Source: Antedon bifida
Lineage: Eukaryota > Echinodermata > Crinoidea > Comatulida > Antedonidae
Reading direction: 5' to 3'
DNA length: 64,000 nt
NCBI GenBank assembly: GCA_963402885.1
Contig: OY727094.1
Location: forward strand, 33,358,501 to 33,422,500
Shown: positions 13,501 to 24,539 of the stretch, one piece after another
How positions within the stretch are numbered: the stretch's first letter is position 1
Layout: the number at the start of each line of letters is the position of its first letter
The notes under the pieces: model-generated
Database searches by the model: none
The model's input: only the letters and a program-made list of their open reading frames with translations
What the model was told of the DNA's origin: nothing
Made by a program: the position numbers and the translations under genes

Positions 13501-13621
13501 CATTTTCTTACTTTGCGTAGGCTGCGTTACGTTGAGTCACTAGTGAGAAAGCACTATTCTTACCGTGATGTTTTAGTATTGGTTCAGTCTCACTTTCTAT
13601 ATTATGTTGAATTCCATTCAT
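7528..13621 (-). CDS. SLC17 family anion transporter (sialin-like), copy 1
   Basis: Ten exons: 13621-13564, 13017-12911, 12543-12310, 11412-11325, 11214-11119, 10880-10750, 10008-9859, 9404-9272, 8375-8137, 7716-7528. All are GT/AG and in phase, giving 474 residues, the usual SLC17 length. The family is major-facilitator carriers for organic anions, glutamate or sialic acid, or Na/phosphate, in plasma or lysosomal/vesicular membranes. Diagnostic blocks: LRTNWSITILPI in the first helix; QQNILGVFYFGN and LGGWLVGKYGG in helix 2-loop; the DERSTFISI motif; GWPTTFYIYG; SAPVWALAVSNFCADFGYF; and GTVGANAIDLAPNHSG in the C-terminal half. The exact substrate cannot be read from sequence. The start ATG is in a short first exon with a hydrophilic tail, matched by the paralogue's first exon. 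Introns 6 and 8 are full of family A MITEs, and another MITE begins about 9 nt inside intron 1. Confidence 0.9.
8485..8614. mobile_element. MITE family A, copy A1
   Basis: Starts AGCTTGGTTGCC after TTA; the inner part holds ACCAATGACAAGCGACA and its inverted match. It abuts copy A2, in intron 8 of SLC17 copy 1. Confidence 0.65.
8615..8795. mobile_element. MITE family A, copy A2
   Basis: AGCTTGGTTCCCACTAGAACG at the left and TAGTGGCAACCACGCT at the right; a long inverted repeat with a CAAGCGA...TCGCTTG core. Same intron as A1 and A3. Confidence 0.75.
8855..9015. mobile_element. MITE family A, copy A3
   Basis: Bounded by TGCGTGGTTCCCACT and AGTGGGAACCGAGCT with TAA on both sides. Third family A element in intron 8 of SLC17 copy 1. 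Confidence 0.75.
9123..9180. repeat. Short tandem repeat of (A)CTTACCCGGGTAAGTCACA
   Basis: Three to four units of about 20 bp containing CTTAC(C/T)CGGGTAAGT. It lies in intron 8 of SLC17 copy 1. Confidence 0.55.
10031..10318. mobile_element. MITE family A cluster, copies A4 (fragment), A5, A6 (fragment)
   Basis: A5 is 10103-10260, complete, with AGCTTGGTTTCCACT and AGTGGGAACCAAGCT ends. A4 (from 10031) is a left end only; A6 (10261-10318) is a right end only. They lie in intron 6 of SLC17 copy 1. Confidence 0.7.
10319..10535. mobile_element. MITE family A, subtype b, copy A7
   Basis: Same ends as family A but a different centre (GATGTTTGCAGCACTGTTGC and GTGATTACACAATACAGCAC), shared with the copies at 13343, 42743 and 54938. 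A further fragment continues to about 10630. Confidence 0.75.
12626..12706. mobile_element. MITE family A, degraded copy A8
   Basis: TGCTTGGTTTCCATTAGAG followed by a short palindromic core around CCAATGGATTGGTC. In intron 2 of SLC17 copy 1. Confidence 0.5.
13343..13554. mobile_element. MITE family A, subtype b, copy A9
   Basis: Begins AGCGTGGTTCCCACT after TAA and ends CACTAGTGAGAAAGCACT. In transcript sense it starts about 9 nt after the first donor of SLC17 copy 1 (exon ends at 13564). Confidence 0.75.
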
Positions 13622-13989
13622 CTTGTCTAACGAAAGACTAAAAGTTACTGCCGACGAGATTGAGACAAATCTTGTGATCTACAAGGACATTGTTTGTCGA
13701 CTTCTCCTTTGTCGGTACTCAAGACACCATGAATATCTGACCAATTTAACAAAATGTCTACACTGACATGATACCCTAACAATGTAGAAAAAAGTCATTT
13801 ATAAACAATAAACCTTTTCATAAAGAAATTAAGAGGTGACCTTGATAAATCAGAAGGGAAGATTGAGACGATCTTAATTGAAACAACGGATCCTACTTAA
13901 TTCAAATGGTTATAACTTTTTTTTTATTATTAGGTATTTGCTCATATTTATTTTCTTAACATATTAATTAAATTAATTTTTTAATTTTT

Positions 13990-14210
13990 AAAACATTTCG
14001 TTCAAAACATTTCATTCAAAACATTTTATTCAAAACATTTCATTCAAAACATTTCATTCAAAACATTCAATTCAAAGCATTCAATTAATTCGAAGCAATT
14101 CAATTCAAAACATTTCATTCAAAACATTCAATTCAAAGCATTTCATTCATATATCGCGCCATTCAATTAATATCGATGCATTTCATTCACATATCGCGTC
14201 ATAAAATTCA
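13990..14210. repeat. Tandem repeat of about 14 bp (AAAACATTTCATTC)
   Basis: More than ten imperfect units, degrading to the right into CATATATCGCG-containing units. It lies in the 2.1-kb gap between the SLC17 genes. Confidence 0.75.
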
Positions 14211-14257
14211 TATCATCGAAATGTTGCGTAAACGGCGTTCCATACATTCAGCCATTA

Positions 14258-14407
14258 TGCTTAGTCCCACTAGAAACACAATGACGTAACGAAACGTAAG
14301 TGATTTGACTAATCACAAGCGATGGATTATTTGAACTGTCGCTTGTCATTGGTCAACTCGCACGCGTTGCGTCTCGTCCTTGTATGCATTGCGTCTCTAG
14401 TAGCCTC
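14258..14407. mobile_element. MITE family A, copy A10
   Basis: Core ATCACAAGCGATGGATTATT and the inverted CGCTTGTCATTGGTCAA, with degraded ends (TGCTTAGTCCCACTAG). Between the SLC17 genes. Confidence 0.65.
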
Positions 14408-15014
14408 AAAACATGGCATATCATCAGACAAATGCGCATTTAACGAATTAAATGCCATTACATGAATATTATATTTAAATGGCTATGAAACAGAATTTTT
14501 TATTAATATAAATATAATAATATTACAAACAAATCATATACAACCCAAAATTGTGCGGATACAACCCACCTTACGCGCCACTTACCCATCCCCTGTGATT
14601 CGGGATTCAACATTATTGTTTTTTTTTATTGAAATATTTTGTACGGTTTGCCGCGACGATCCGACTGCAAGATACGGAGGTGAGTTTTGTGGAAAATTAC
14701 TTGCTAATAGTACGCGCGCGTACGTTATTTGTTGCGTACGTCCTGGTGGTGGGAATGACCAAACTCTACACCTATCAGGCAGAAATAAAGTCTGCAGTAG
14801 GTCTATAATCAATCAATGTAACCTTTATACGATACTTACGTTTTATGTAGACATGTTTAATAAACTAACATAGCTGAGTCCACTGTTAATGATTAATGAA
14901 TAATAACAGCATGAACACGTCGCATATTTTGAATAATTTGTTATAACTAACTTATTATAGTGAAGTTATACAACAATCGAGTCGAAAGAAAAAACGGATT
15001 AAAACACTTACTGA

Positions 15015-15150
15015 AGTTCTGTCTACACTATCAAACTTTATGTGACAAAAAATGTGATATGCCCATATATGGACATGATGATGTCATATCACTACCATAT
15101 TTAAGCATATCACACTTTTTTTGTTAGTGTTTTATAGTGTAGACAGAGCT
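15015..15150. mobile_element. MITE family B, copy B1
   Basis: AGTTCTGTCTACACTATC at the left and ATAGTGTAGACAGAGCT at the right; the centre has CATATATGGACATGATGATG. Followed by TTA. Confidence 0.75.
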
Positions 15151-15384
15151 TTACAGAGATTTAAAAAAAAAGTAGGACTGAATTTAGCTGATGATTGTGT
15201 ACACTTGTCAGAAAATTATTGATCGACAGTTTTAATAAGTTAAAATGATTCAAATAAAAAAAAGTGTTAATAATAAATACAATCTTATTAATATTGAATG
15301 ATCGATAGGTGTTTGGTATTTATTTCAGTTACCTGCAAAGTTAACTTTTGCCTATAGATAAATGTATTAACTGCTTTAAAACAA

Positions 15385-15560
15385 CATAAAGAGACAGTCC
15401 TTCGGATGGGACGTAAAGCAGTTGGTCCCGTGTACATAGTGCACGTTAAAGAACTTAGTAAGCTATTCGCAAATAGTATGGGATCACCTCCCAGTGTGCT
15501 GATCTGGTAGGCTGTGGGTCCATGGAGGGCCTAATCCGAATTTCATCAGTTTCCAGTTAA
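15385..15560 (+). repeat. SINE-like dispersed repeat fragment
   Basis: Contains CTTCGGATGGGACGTAAAGC, GCACGTTAAAGAAC and, at its end, CTAATCCGAATTTC, which also occurs inverted near 26330. It resembles a conserved repeat core seen in many animal genomes; the class is not certain. Confidence 0.4.
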
Positions 15561-15759
15561 GCTTGAGGACAAATATTACCTTTTAGGCCTACTTTAGATT
15601 TACTGTTATACTCTACCGACGATAGGCCTAAATTAGGCCTCCTATACTCAATAGTCAGTCGGCTTGTCACTTTTTAACTTTGTTCTCAAAAGTGTGTATT
15701 TCTCATCTTATCAATGTAGTTAAACATTATTCGATTCGTGAATCTTGGTTTGTTTTGTT

Positions 15760-18700
15760 TCAATCATCACTTTCTTTATTTTCTAATGATGTGAATGGTA
15801 CTGATTCTGCGTTATTTTCGCTTGATTTTGCCCAGTGCTGTACCTCTCCACTTCCAAACATTACAAAAGAAACTATCCCAATTATATGAAGTCCAGCTAC
15901 TATACAGAATATTATTCTCCATTGATATATTGTGTTCTGAAAAAAAAATCAGTTGAATTAACAGATTCATAAACTATTTTATTTCATTAAAGAATAGGAA
16001 TACATACCAATACAAGAACTAACGTTACAAAAGAAGAAACAATAGTTCCCAGTTGATTATATCGTTGTTCTTAATGTAAAACTTTTTCAATTTTATGTAA
16101 CAATTATATCTAATTATCACTAGTTTATTGTCCCCCTAAAAAAATATTTGTTTTAAAATATTTTTTTGATGAAGCAGTGCCATTTTAATTGGATCGAGAA
16201 AAAAATATTTACTTGATAAAACTGTAATTTAACCCTTTTTTCCTTTTTATCAGTGAAAGCACGGTAATTGTGTACATTTTTTTCTACGAAAGTGATTAAC
16301 ATTATTATTGCGAAATGGCATATTCAAAGTCTTTTTTAATTAATCTTTATTTTTCATGTTTTTGCGGGATAATACGTCTTTAATAAAAAAAACTTTATTA
16401 ATTGTCATAACTATTTAGCGTAAGAAAGTCGGCAATGAGATGTTATAATTTGGCTATAGCCATTGGTCGCGGTCAAATTCAACTCAAATAAAAAAAGCCG
16501 TAAAAAGGTAAATTATGTACTCAATATTAATGATATTGGAAATTGTTACTTACTTCCATTTTTGTTATTGCTCCAGTTACCATTGGAGAAATAAACCCCG
16601 GTGAAAATGTATACGCTATTCCAACAATCAGACTAGAATGATTTGGCGCCAAATCAATTGCATTAGCCCCGACTGTACCAGCCATAGGTCCATAAAACCC
16701 AAGTACGATAGTCAACAAAATGACGTTGATTACTTTGTTTTCAATATAACCAGTTAAAACCACTAAAAATGAGGATAATCCGAGAGCTAAAAATAAAACA
16801 TTTAAAAAAAACACCGTTATTAAATCATAATTATTACGCGTTACTTTCTCTGTCTACATTATGAAATATTATGTGACAAAAAAAATGTTATGTGCCCATA
16901 TATGGACATGATGATGTCATATCACTACCATATTTGGACATATTATCACTACCATATTTGGGCACGTTCCTCAAAATACAGTACATATAAAGTTATACTT
17001 ATACTTACGAAGAGCATAAATTAATTTTCTCGTGTTTGTCACGCTCAGCATCGAGTGAGAAATGATATAGTCTGAAGCTAATCCCCCAATGATGATTGTA
17101 ATACAAAACACCGCGTGAGGAGCAACTGACAGAAATCCACTCTATTTAAGATGAAAAAAATTAATGTTTTTATTTATTTATTCATTTATTTAATTTTAAA
17201 GAAGACAAAACAAATATAAAAGGCAAGGAAAGACCAAACAGGTGCTAAACACCTAGTTGGTCAACCCAATAAATTAGTATTATAGGAATATATGTGTTTC
17301 ACATGTATCTAGTTGTAACTTAACCCTTAACCTAACCTTACATAATACAGGCACCACATGTGAAATAAATGAGATGCTGTACTATTACTAAATATTCATA
17401 TGATACTTCGGAAATAGGTAGTATGTGGAGATACATCACTGTGAAATACAATAATAGGTCTACAATTCAAAGAACACTTACCGTTTCAATATCGAATTCC
17501 AATATGGAATGAAAATAGGTAGGTAAATCTAGGCATAGTAGTAAATAGCCAAAGTCAGCGCAAAAATTAGAAATAGTGAGTGCCCGTACAGGTGCAGATT
17601 TCACTATATCTTTCCAGGGTACGGTATAATCCTAAGATAAAATGATAATTATAAAATTAATATTAAAATAATTTACATTTGTGTAAGGATGGAAATAAAT
17701 AACAATACTAATAAAATAACATTGAATGATGATAATTCATTCATTCATTCATTCAATCTTTTATTTCGGAAACTCTGGTCCATAGAAAGTAAAAAATTAC
17801 ATATAAAGGAAATAAAATAAACAAGACTAATTACTACTACTCATCTCAGGATTAAACGAAATAATAAAGTTTTGTCTACACTATCAATCTAGTTTGACAA
17901 AAAAAAAGTGTGATGTAGCCAACTATGGTGGGGATGTGCCCAAATATGGTAGTGATATGACGTCATCATGTCCATATATGGGTACATCATATTCTTTGTC
18001 TCATAAAGTTTAATAGTGTAGACAGAGTTTAATACAATAATATAAAAAATGAAATAAAAAATGTGCAAAACCTTTTCACTTTCTTTCATTGTTGATTGAC
18101 ATAATGTTTCTTTTTCAAATGTTGATATCCATCGATTGTCAGTTGGGTCACTAGATGCAATAATACACCACAACACACACCAAATAACGGTAGTAATACC
18201 TTAACAAAATAACTTAATATTAATGCTGAATAAACTCTCATTTACATAAATGTGTTCATTATTGTACACTAAATTAAGATACAAACAATACACATCAATT
18301 TCATATTTTTGATACTCCATGTTATTTCTAAATGCATTGAATTTGCGAAATACAAGTTTATATTTTATTTATATTAATACAATATTATATAACAAATGAT
18401 GGAGATACATTTTCATAAAAGTATAATAAAGTATCATTGTTCTTATCATACCAAATGAATAAAATGTAGTTGGCCAGCCTCCCAGTTCCGTTGACGTGCA
18501 AAGCCACGAAGACAGGTACATTGCTAAAATGGCCCCAAAACTATATCCTAAAAAAAGTTATTTCATAGATTGGTAATTTCAGTCCAAAACTAATTTGACT
18601 ATACTAACTACACTCTTTATCGTAAACGAGTAAAATGGTCACTCGTTGTTTAGAGTGAAACTGTTTTCACTCTGAGTGAAACTGTTTTCACTCTGAGTGA

Positions 18701-21179
18701 AACTGTTTTCACTCTGAGTGAAACTGTTTTTACTCTGAGTGAAACTGTTTTCACTTTGAGTGAAACTGTTTTCACTCTGCGTGAAACTGTTTTTACTCCG
18801 AGTTAAACTGTTTCACTCAGAGTGAAGCAGTTTTCACTCTGCCTGAAACGGTTTTTACTCTTCGTGAAACTGTTTTCACTCTGAGTCTTGGCTCGGCTCT
18901 TGGCTCGTACAGAGTAAAAAAGTTTCACTCTGAGTGAAAATCGTTTCACTCAGAGTGAAACTTTTTTACTCTGTACGAGCCAAAAAAAAAAGTAAAAAAA
19001 TGGGATTTAATAACATTTACTGTTTTTAGTGGAATGAATTTGACATAACATGTAACATTTGTTTTCAAATGATATGCAAACATTCGCATGTCCTCTTTCT
19101 GTTTCTTACTTTATTAAGCCTCATATTTATGATCGACCTCAGAACTTTAGAATTACCATTTTACTGGCATGGAAAAATGGAAATGCACCAAGGTCTAAAT
19201 TATTACCTGACGTTGTAATCGATATAAATGTACTGCGTTCATCTAATATTGACCATCTTCTTATAATACCCACGGATCCTGTCATCACCATGCCCTAAAT
19301 TATGTTAGTTATTTCATTGATAAAATTATATTGCTGTAGGGAATGAAAGATGACAGACCTAACAAACAAGCAAAAATAATAGATACAACGATTTAGCTAT
19401 ACTCACAACTTTCGTGTGTTCTTAATGTTTACAACAACACAAAATAAAAACTTGGACCGCAAATGTTATGAGCGCGCACGCGCGGAATATAAATACATGT
19501 ATTTCTACCAGAGAGATGTAATAAGCCTTCGGCTATATAATATCATTGATTTCGACACATGCATACAAATGCATACAGTTTTACCACAGATTACAAGTGC
19601 TGCTATTTTAATTTATGTTTTTTTCTTTTGGCAAAATAACAATTTAAAAAAAAACAAATTAGGCCTACCTGTCCGAAACCATCGACGAGTCTATTGATTA
19701 TCAATAGAGTAACGCTTGTATTAACAGCAAACGGAGTTAATAGTGCCATCGTAAATGATGAAATCATAGCAAGCAACACAACCGCAAAACCTCCGTATTT
19801 TCCAACCAACCATCCCCCGAGAAGAGATGAGCATGAATTGGAGATAAAAAATGTGGCTAAGATGTTTTGTTGCTTTTTGATTTCCCAGTTGAACTCTCTA
19901 GCCTAAAAAAAGTTTTTTTTAACGGCATGTTTACGAATAGATTATACTTTACTGTACTATTTGGTTGGTTAAGTACGATATCGTAATATATACCTAGTGT
20001 AGGTTTAAACGTTGATTGTTTTTTTTCTCACAAAACTGTAAGTTTCCGTTGGACACAGTATTAACACTTACAATCATCAGTGTTTAAATTGTGAATTTAA
20101 TTTTACTATTGTTATATGTCAAATATTTATTATTTTCATATAGTTCATTAATTCAATTTCATGATTTAGAATTTTGATACACTAACAATCCAGACAAATT
20201 TGTTGCTTACTATAGGTAAAATGGCAATACTCCAGTTTGTTCTAAGCATGAAATTCAGTGTGTTTGCTGTGAAACACAGAAAGACAATGACGTATCGAAC
20301 TTGCAACCATGGTTTCGCATCTGTATAGTATACAATGGTAGAACAATTATTCAACCCACATAGAAATAAAAGGTAACAATGGTATGTCAATTCGATAATA
20401 ATAGTGATTATTATAATATAGGCCTAAATGTGAATGTAAATGTAAAATTAACCAAGGAAGAGTGAAATTAACCAGGGAAGAGTGAATTAACCAAGGAGGA
20501 GTGAAATTAACCAAGGAAGAGTGAAATTAACCTGGGAAGAGTGAAATTAACCAGGGAAGAGTGAAATTAACCAGGGAAGAGTGAAATTAACCAGCGAAGA
20601 GTGAAATTAATCAGGGAAGAGTGAAATTAACCAGGGAAGAGTGAAATTAACCAGGGAAGAGTGAAATTAACCAGGGAAGAGTGAAATTAACCAGGGAAGA
20701 GTGAAATTAACCAGCGAAGAGTGAAATTAACCAGAGAAGAGTGAAATTAACCAGGGAAGAGTGAAATTAACCAGGGAAGAGTGAAATTAACCTGGGAAGA
20801 GTGAAATTAACCAGAGAAGAGTGAAATTAACCAGGGAAGAGTGAAATTAACCAGCGAAGAGTGAAATTAATCAGGGAAGAGTGAAATTAACCAGGGAAGA
20901 GTGAAATTAACCAGCGAAGAGTGAAATTAACCAGGGAAGAGTGAAATTAACCAGGGAAGAGTGAAATTAACCAGAGTGAAATGTACTCTTCCCTGATATA
21001 ACATAGAATTATTCTTCTTCAACGTGGCATACAATTCGTCCTCAAATCATTGTATAAATACATGGGAAAAATAAAAAGAAAGACATTCATCTTCAACAAT
21101 TTACTGCTAAGTATAACTTAATCTTACCGTCCTGCTTCAATATTGGTTCATTCTCTCGATTTTCTTTAATTTTACGCAT
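15760..21179 (-). CDS. SLC17 family anion transporter (sialin-like), copy 2
   Basis: Ten exons with the same structure and phases as copy 1: 21179-21128, 20320-20211, 19902-19669, 19294-19207, 18547-18452, 18199-18072, 17631-17482, 17141-17009, 16786-16554, 15936-15760. The product is 466 residues. Exons 2, 5, 8 and 10 are nearly identical to copy 1, whereas exons 1 and 3 differ more (ILATFFISNSCSSLLGGW against ILGVFYFGNVFSPLLGGW). The DERSTFISI motif and GTVGANAIDLAPNHSS are kept. Exon 9 lacks two codons in a late helix (AYTFSPGFISP against AYSFSAATGFIAP), and exon 6 lacks one. No frame break is visible, so it looks functional. It is a tandem paralogue in the same orientation, about 2.1 kb upstream of copy 1's start codon. 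Introns carry a 20-bp array, a perfect hairpin and family B MITEs. Confidence 0.9.
16848..16972. mobile_element. MITE family B, truncated copy B2
   Basis: Left end CTCTGTCTACATTATG and centre ATGGACATGATGATGTCATA are present; the right end is missing. In intron 8 of SLC17 copy 2. Confidence 0.65.
17868..18029. mobile_element. MITE family B, copy B3
   Basis: 162 bp between two TAA triplets; ends AGTTTTGTCTACACTATC and AATAGTGTAGACAGAGTT. In intron 6 of SLC17 copy 2. Confidence 0.78.
18630..18901. repeat. 21-bp palindromic tandem repeat
   Basis: About 12 units of GAGTGAAACTGTTTTCACTCT; each unit is itself an inverted repeat (GAGTGAAA / TTTCACTC). In intron 4 of SLC17 copy 2. Confidence 0.85.
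18902..18981. repeat. Perfect 38-bp inverted repeat with 4-nt loop
   Basis: The left arm starts GGCTCGTACAGAGTAAAAAA; the right arm is its exact complement ending TTTTTTACTCTGTACGAGCC. The loop is ATCG. It sits at the end of the 21-bp array and reuses its GAGTGAAA motif. Confidence 0.88.
20448..20985. repeat. 20-bp tandem repeat array
   Basis: About 27 uninterrupted units of AGTGAAATTAACCAGGGAAG with few substitutions, in intron 1 of SLC17 copy 2. It is not a CRISPR array: there are no spacers. Confidence 0.93.
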
Positions 21180-22084
21180 CTTGTTCAACGATTCGAATTG
21201 TATATACTGCCGAGACGAAATCAGACGCTACAGTATCTTATAATAGGCACGTAGGCTTATGGTCTTTATATAAAAGTGATGTCGTACTGTATACGGCCTA
21301 TTGATATTTAAATTTAATTTGTGTTATTTTGTATGTATTACTTCGGATCTATTGGATTATTGTACCAACTATGCTATTGTAGTTAAATAAAGCAAAGCCT
21401 ACTAACAGCAATGTCAGCATATTTTAAATAAACCAACGAACTTATAGTTGGGTTACAATCAAACAACAATCGAAAGAAAACACTTACTTTCTAATTTGGT
21501 CAAAAACGTCAACCACCGGGTTGTCAAGTAGCGGAATTCAGCTATTAGACCTCTTCAAAATAAAACAGTCAGGTCCGGTAGGTTTGGTTTTCATAACGAA
21601 AATGAAAAGAGAGGGCTGGGTGTTTTTGTTCCAACGATATTTTATACAGATGGAAATTAAAATGACTAGTAAAATTTTAATAAGCTAACATCCATTCAAA
21701 TAAAATATAAATATTATATATGTGAAACATATATTTAATATCAACAGATTTGGAAAAGGTAAATGAAATTAAAAAGTTAATAATAGTAACTGTTCTTTTG
21801 AAGATTTTGGTTGAGAATGCAACATAAAGAATAAGCTATGCTCATTTGATCTATACTCTACAAAATAAAAATACTGTCAGAATTAAATAGGTCAATCTGT
21901 AAAAACTCATGAATCATGTTTAAAAATATACTCACACCGGAGCATTCCATGAATGTATTTTATTAATAGACTTATTAATTTTGTATATTTTTTACTCCTT
22001 TTTTATATGCAAGTAACTGTAAATAAACTAAATGCTGTACATGGGTCTAAATGTAAATCGTGCAAGTTATTAAATTAGAAAAAA

Positions 22085-22199
22085 ACAAGGCCAACAGCCA
22101 TAAGTCGCGTGCTAAAACGCATAGTGATACCGGACCGACAGACAGACCGTCCGACCGACCGACATAGTGAACTATAGAGTCGCGTCCACGCGACTAAAA
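22085..22199. repeat. Dispersed repeat G, copy 1 (GACCGACCGAC-rich)
   Basis: Begins ACAAGGCCAACAGCCATAAG and holds GTGATACCGGACCGACAGAC and a CGCGT/ACGCG short inverted end. A second copy is at 35757-35929. Confidence 0.6.
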
Positions 22200-22509
22200 A
22201 CACGAAGAAGTAATGTTACATTGAAGACAACGTAACGAATGTTAATAATGCTATTAGACTTTTGGCGGACTTGGCTTGCCATACTATACTCTACAAGCAA
22301 ATACACCGTCAAGTGTAAATAGTTCTGGAGAAACTCAATAGTTCTTTTCTGAACTATACAGGGTGAACCGCAAACTTCAAAGAACAAAGAAAGGTATTTA
22401 TCAAAAAGGATTATTGGTTGAAATGGAAATAAAGGTGAATCAACCTCACAAAAGACTAAAAACCAGATCTTGAATTTACATTGTATTTGTGTCGCATTCC
22501 TTAGCCTAA

Positions 22510-22636
22510 AGGTCAATTTAAACAGACGAGCCGGTACCGGAGCGGTAAGCGGAAAACACGATCATGACATATACAGATTATATTTTGGAAAAGGTTTTTC
22601 CGCCACCGTTTACCGGTCGACTGTGTAAACTGGCCT
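22510..22636. mobile_element. MITE family F, copy F1
   Basis: 127 bp bounded by TAA; ends AGGTCAATTTAAACAGACGA and CGACTGTGTAAACTGGCCT. The same ends occur at 48792-48975. Confidence 0.72.
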
Positions 22637-23414
22637 TAACTGTAGCCTACTAAACTAATATATAACTTGAATGAAAAAATTAATTGCACAATTAAGTTAT
22701 CTTTCACCCGAAATCAGATCACATTACTCAGACAAGATTGAAACTAAAAATAATTTGCCGTACACTTCAATAAAGTAGCATACTACAATATCTACACTTT
22801 AGGCCTAAAGTTAAAAGAAGGAACATAATATTTGGTGTTTTTAATCTTAAAACTAAAATTACTTTACAAGTAAATAGCAATCTTTTTATAACAAAAAAAA
22901 AATAAAATATTTGAAGCGCTGAGAGGTTTTATATGCGATAAAATAAGTCTAGGCCTAAATCTATTTTTATTTGTAATAAACGTACGGTATATAATATTCG
23001 TATGTTAGTAATAATATGTTGCTGAATTTTTTTTTAAATTACCAAAAATTAAATATTGAAGTCTCTGATTTCCAAGTACACATTAATGATTATGTTATAT
23101 AATTACTATGGATATTGATATTTACAACAAGAATTACAGCTAGGTATTGCACTTCACTTCACCGCATGAAGATAATACTGTTGTATGTAGTCTATGCACA
23201 AAATAAACACATTTTGTTACATAGAGGCCTGTATGATATCAGCCGAGTTTATTAAATATTAATATATAATAAGCACAGTCTCTGATCCCTTAATTTGAAT
23301 ATACATTAATTTATCACATTAATCTATAATTAATATACAGTAAAGGACTATTTTACATATTGTAGTACACAACAGTGTGTATGGTTTAGGATTTTAAAAA
23401 AGAGAGAAAATAAT

Positions 23415-24539
23415 GGGATAAAATATTATATGTTAATATATGTTAACTAATATATGTTAATATAAGTTAACTAATATATGTTAACTAATATATGTTAATA
23501 TATGTTACCTAATATATGTTAATATATGTTAACTAATATATGTTAATATATGTATGTTAATATATGTTAACTAATATATGTTAACTAATATATGTTAATA
23601 TATGTATGTTAATATATGGTAACTAATATATGTTAATATATGTTAACTAATATATGTTAATATATGTTAACTAATATATGTTAATATATGTTAACTAATA
23701 TATGTTAATATATGTTAACTATTATATGTTAATATATGTTAACTAATATATGTTAACTAATATATGTTAATATGTTAACTAATATATGTTAACTAATATA
23801 TGTTAATATAATTAAAGATGTATTGTCCCTTTGACTAATTCCAAAAAAATAAAAAATAAAACAGATTTCGAAAAAAGGTGGGTCATTTTGAAGTATCATA
23901 ATAGTTATTAACTATCACCAAAAATTTGTTGAAAAAAAAATCATTTAACTGAAATACAGATGTTTTTTTATTAAAAAAATAACTTTGACTTCCAGTCAAA
24001 GTTTTCGATCAAAACATATCCCATAATGAAACGCGCTTGTTTGGCTACTCTGTATGCATAATCATAAAACTTCCTCACGATCTATGTGAAAATACCTTCT
24101 CAACCGTGAGGAGTTGTAAACAATCCTAATTAGCATATGCATAATGCGTACTCGTGGTTTGAAATCTTTGTTTACTTTCGCTCGCAACGATTTTCCAGAC
24201 GAAATGTAATCAAATCAATTTACCTGTTAATTACGTAAACTTGTTGTTTTTGGCTCGAATTTTCGACTTAAAGTGAATAACTTTAATATTACTTTGATAT
24301 GGCCAATTTAAATTTAGAATATTTTGACCTTAATTTTTTTGTGTTTCAAGGGACAATACATCTTTAACTAATATATGTTAACTAATATATGTTAACTAAT
24401 ATATGTTAACTAATATATGTTAACTAATATATGTTAACTAATATATGTTAATATGTTAACTAATATATGTTAATATATGTTAACTAATATATGTTAACTA
24501 ATATATGTTAACTAGTATATGTTAACTAATATATGTTAA
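23415..24539. repeat. 14-bp/10-bp satellite array (TTAACTAATATATG), split by a MITE
   Basis: Units TTAACTAATATATG and TTAATATATG alternate over 23415-23811 and 24364-24539. The 548-bp family C element separates the two parts. The right edge overlaps the Lifeguard stop codon. Confidence 0.92.
23816..24363. mobile_element. TTAA-flanked MITE, family C, copy 2
   Basis: 548 bp, AGATGTATTGTCCCT to AGGGACAATACATCT, with TTAA at 23812-23815 and 24364-24367. It is inserted in a TTAA of the satellite and is very similar, in inverted orientation, to the copy at 5376. Confidence 0.88.

Larger units (their letters stand above)
21180..23410. other. Gene-free interval upstream of SLC17 copy 2
   Basis: AT-rich sequence with no coding exon I can support. 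It holds repeat G (22085), MITE F1 (22510) and the start of the satellite. The SLC17 copy 2 promoter should be near the left end, but no clear element is seen. Confidence 0.5.

Noticed and set aside
20448-20985. Regular 20-bp repeats that could suggest a CRISPR array
   Set aside because: Units are directly adjacent with no spacers, and the context is an animal intron.
22172-22516. 114-codon minus-strand frame
   Set aside because: It starts in repeat G, runs into MITE F1, and has no domain that I recognise.
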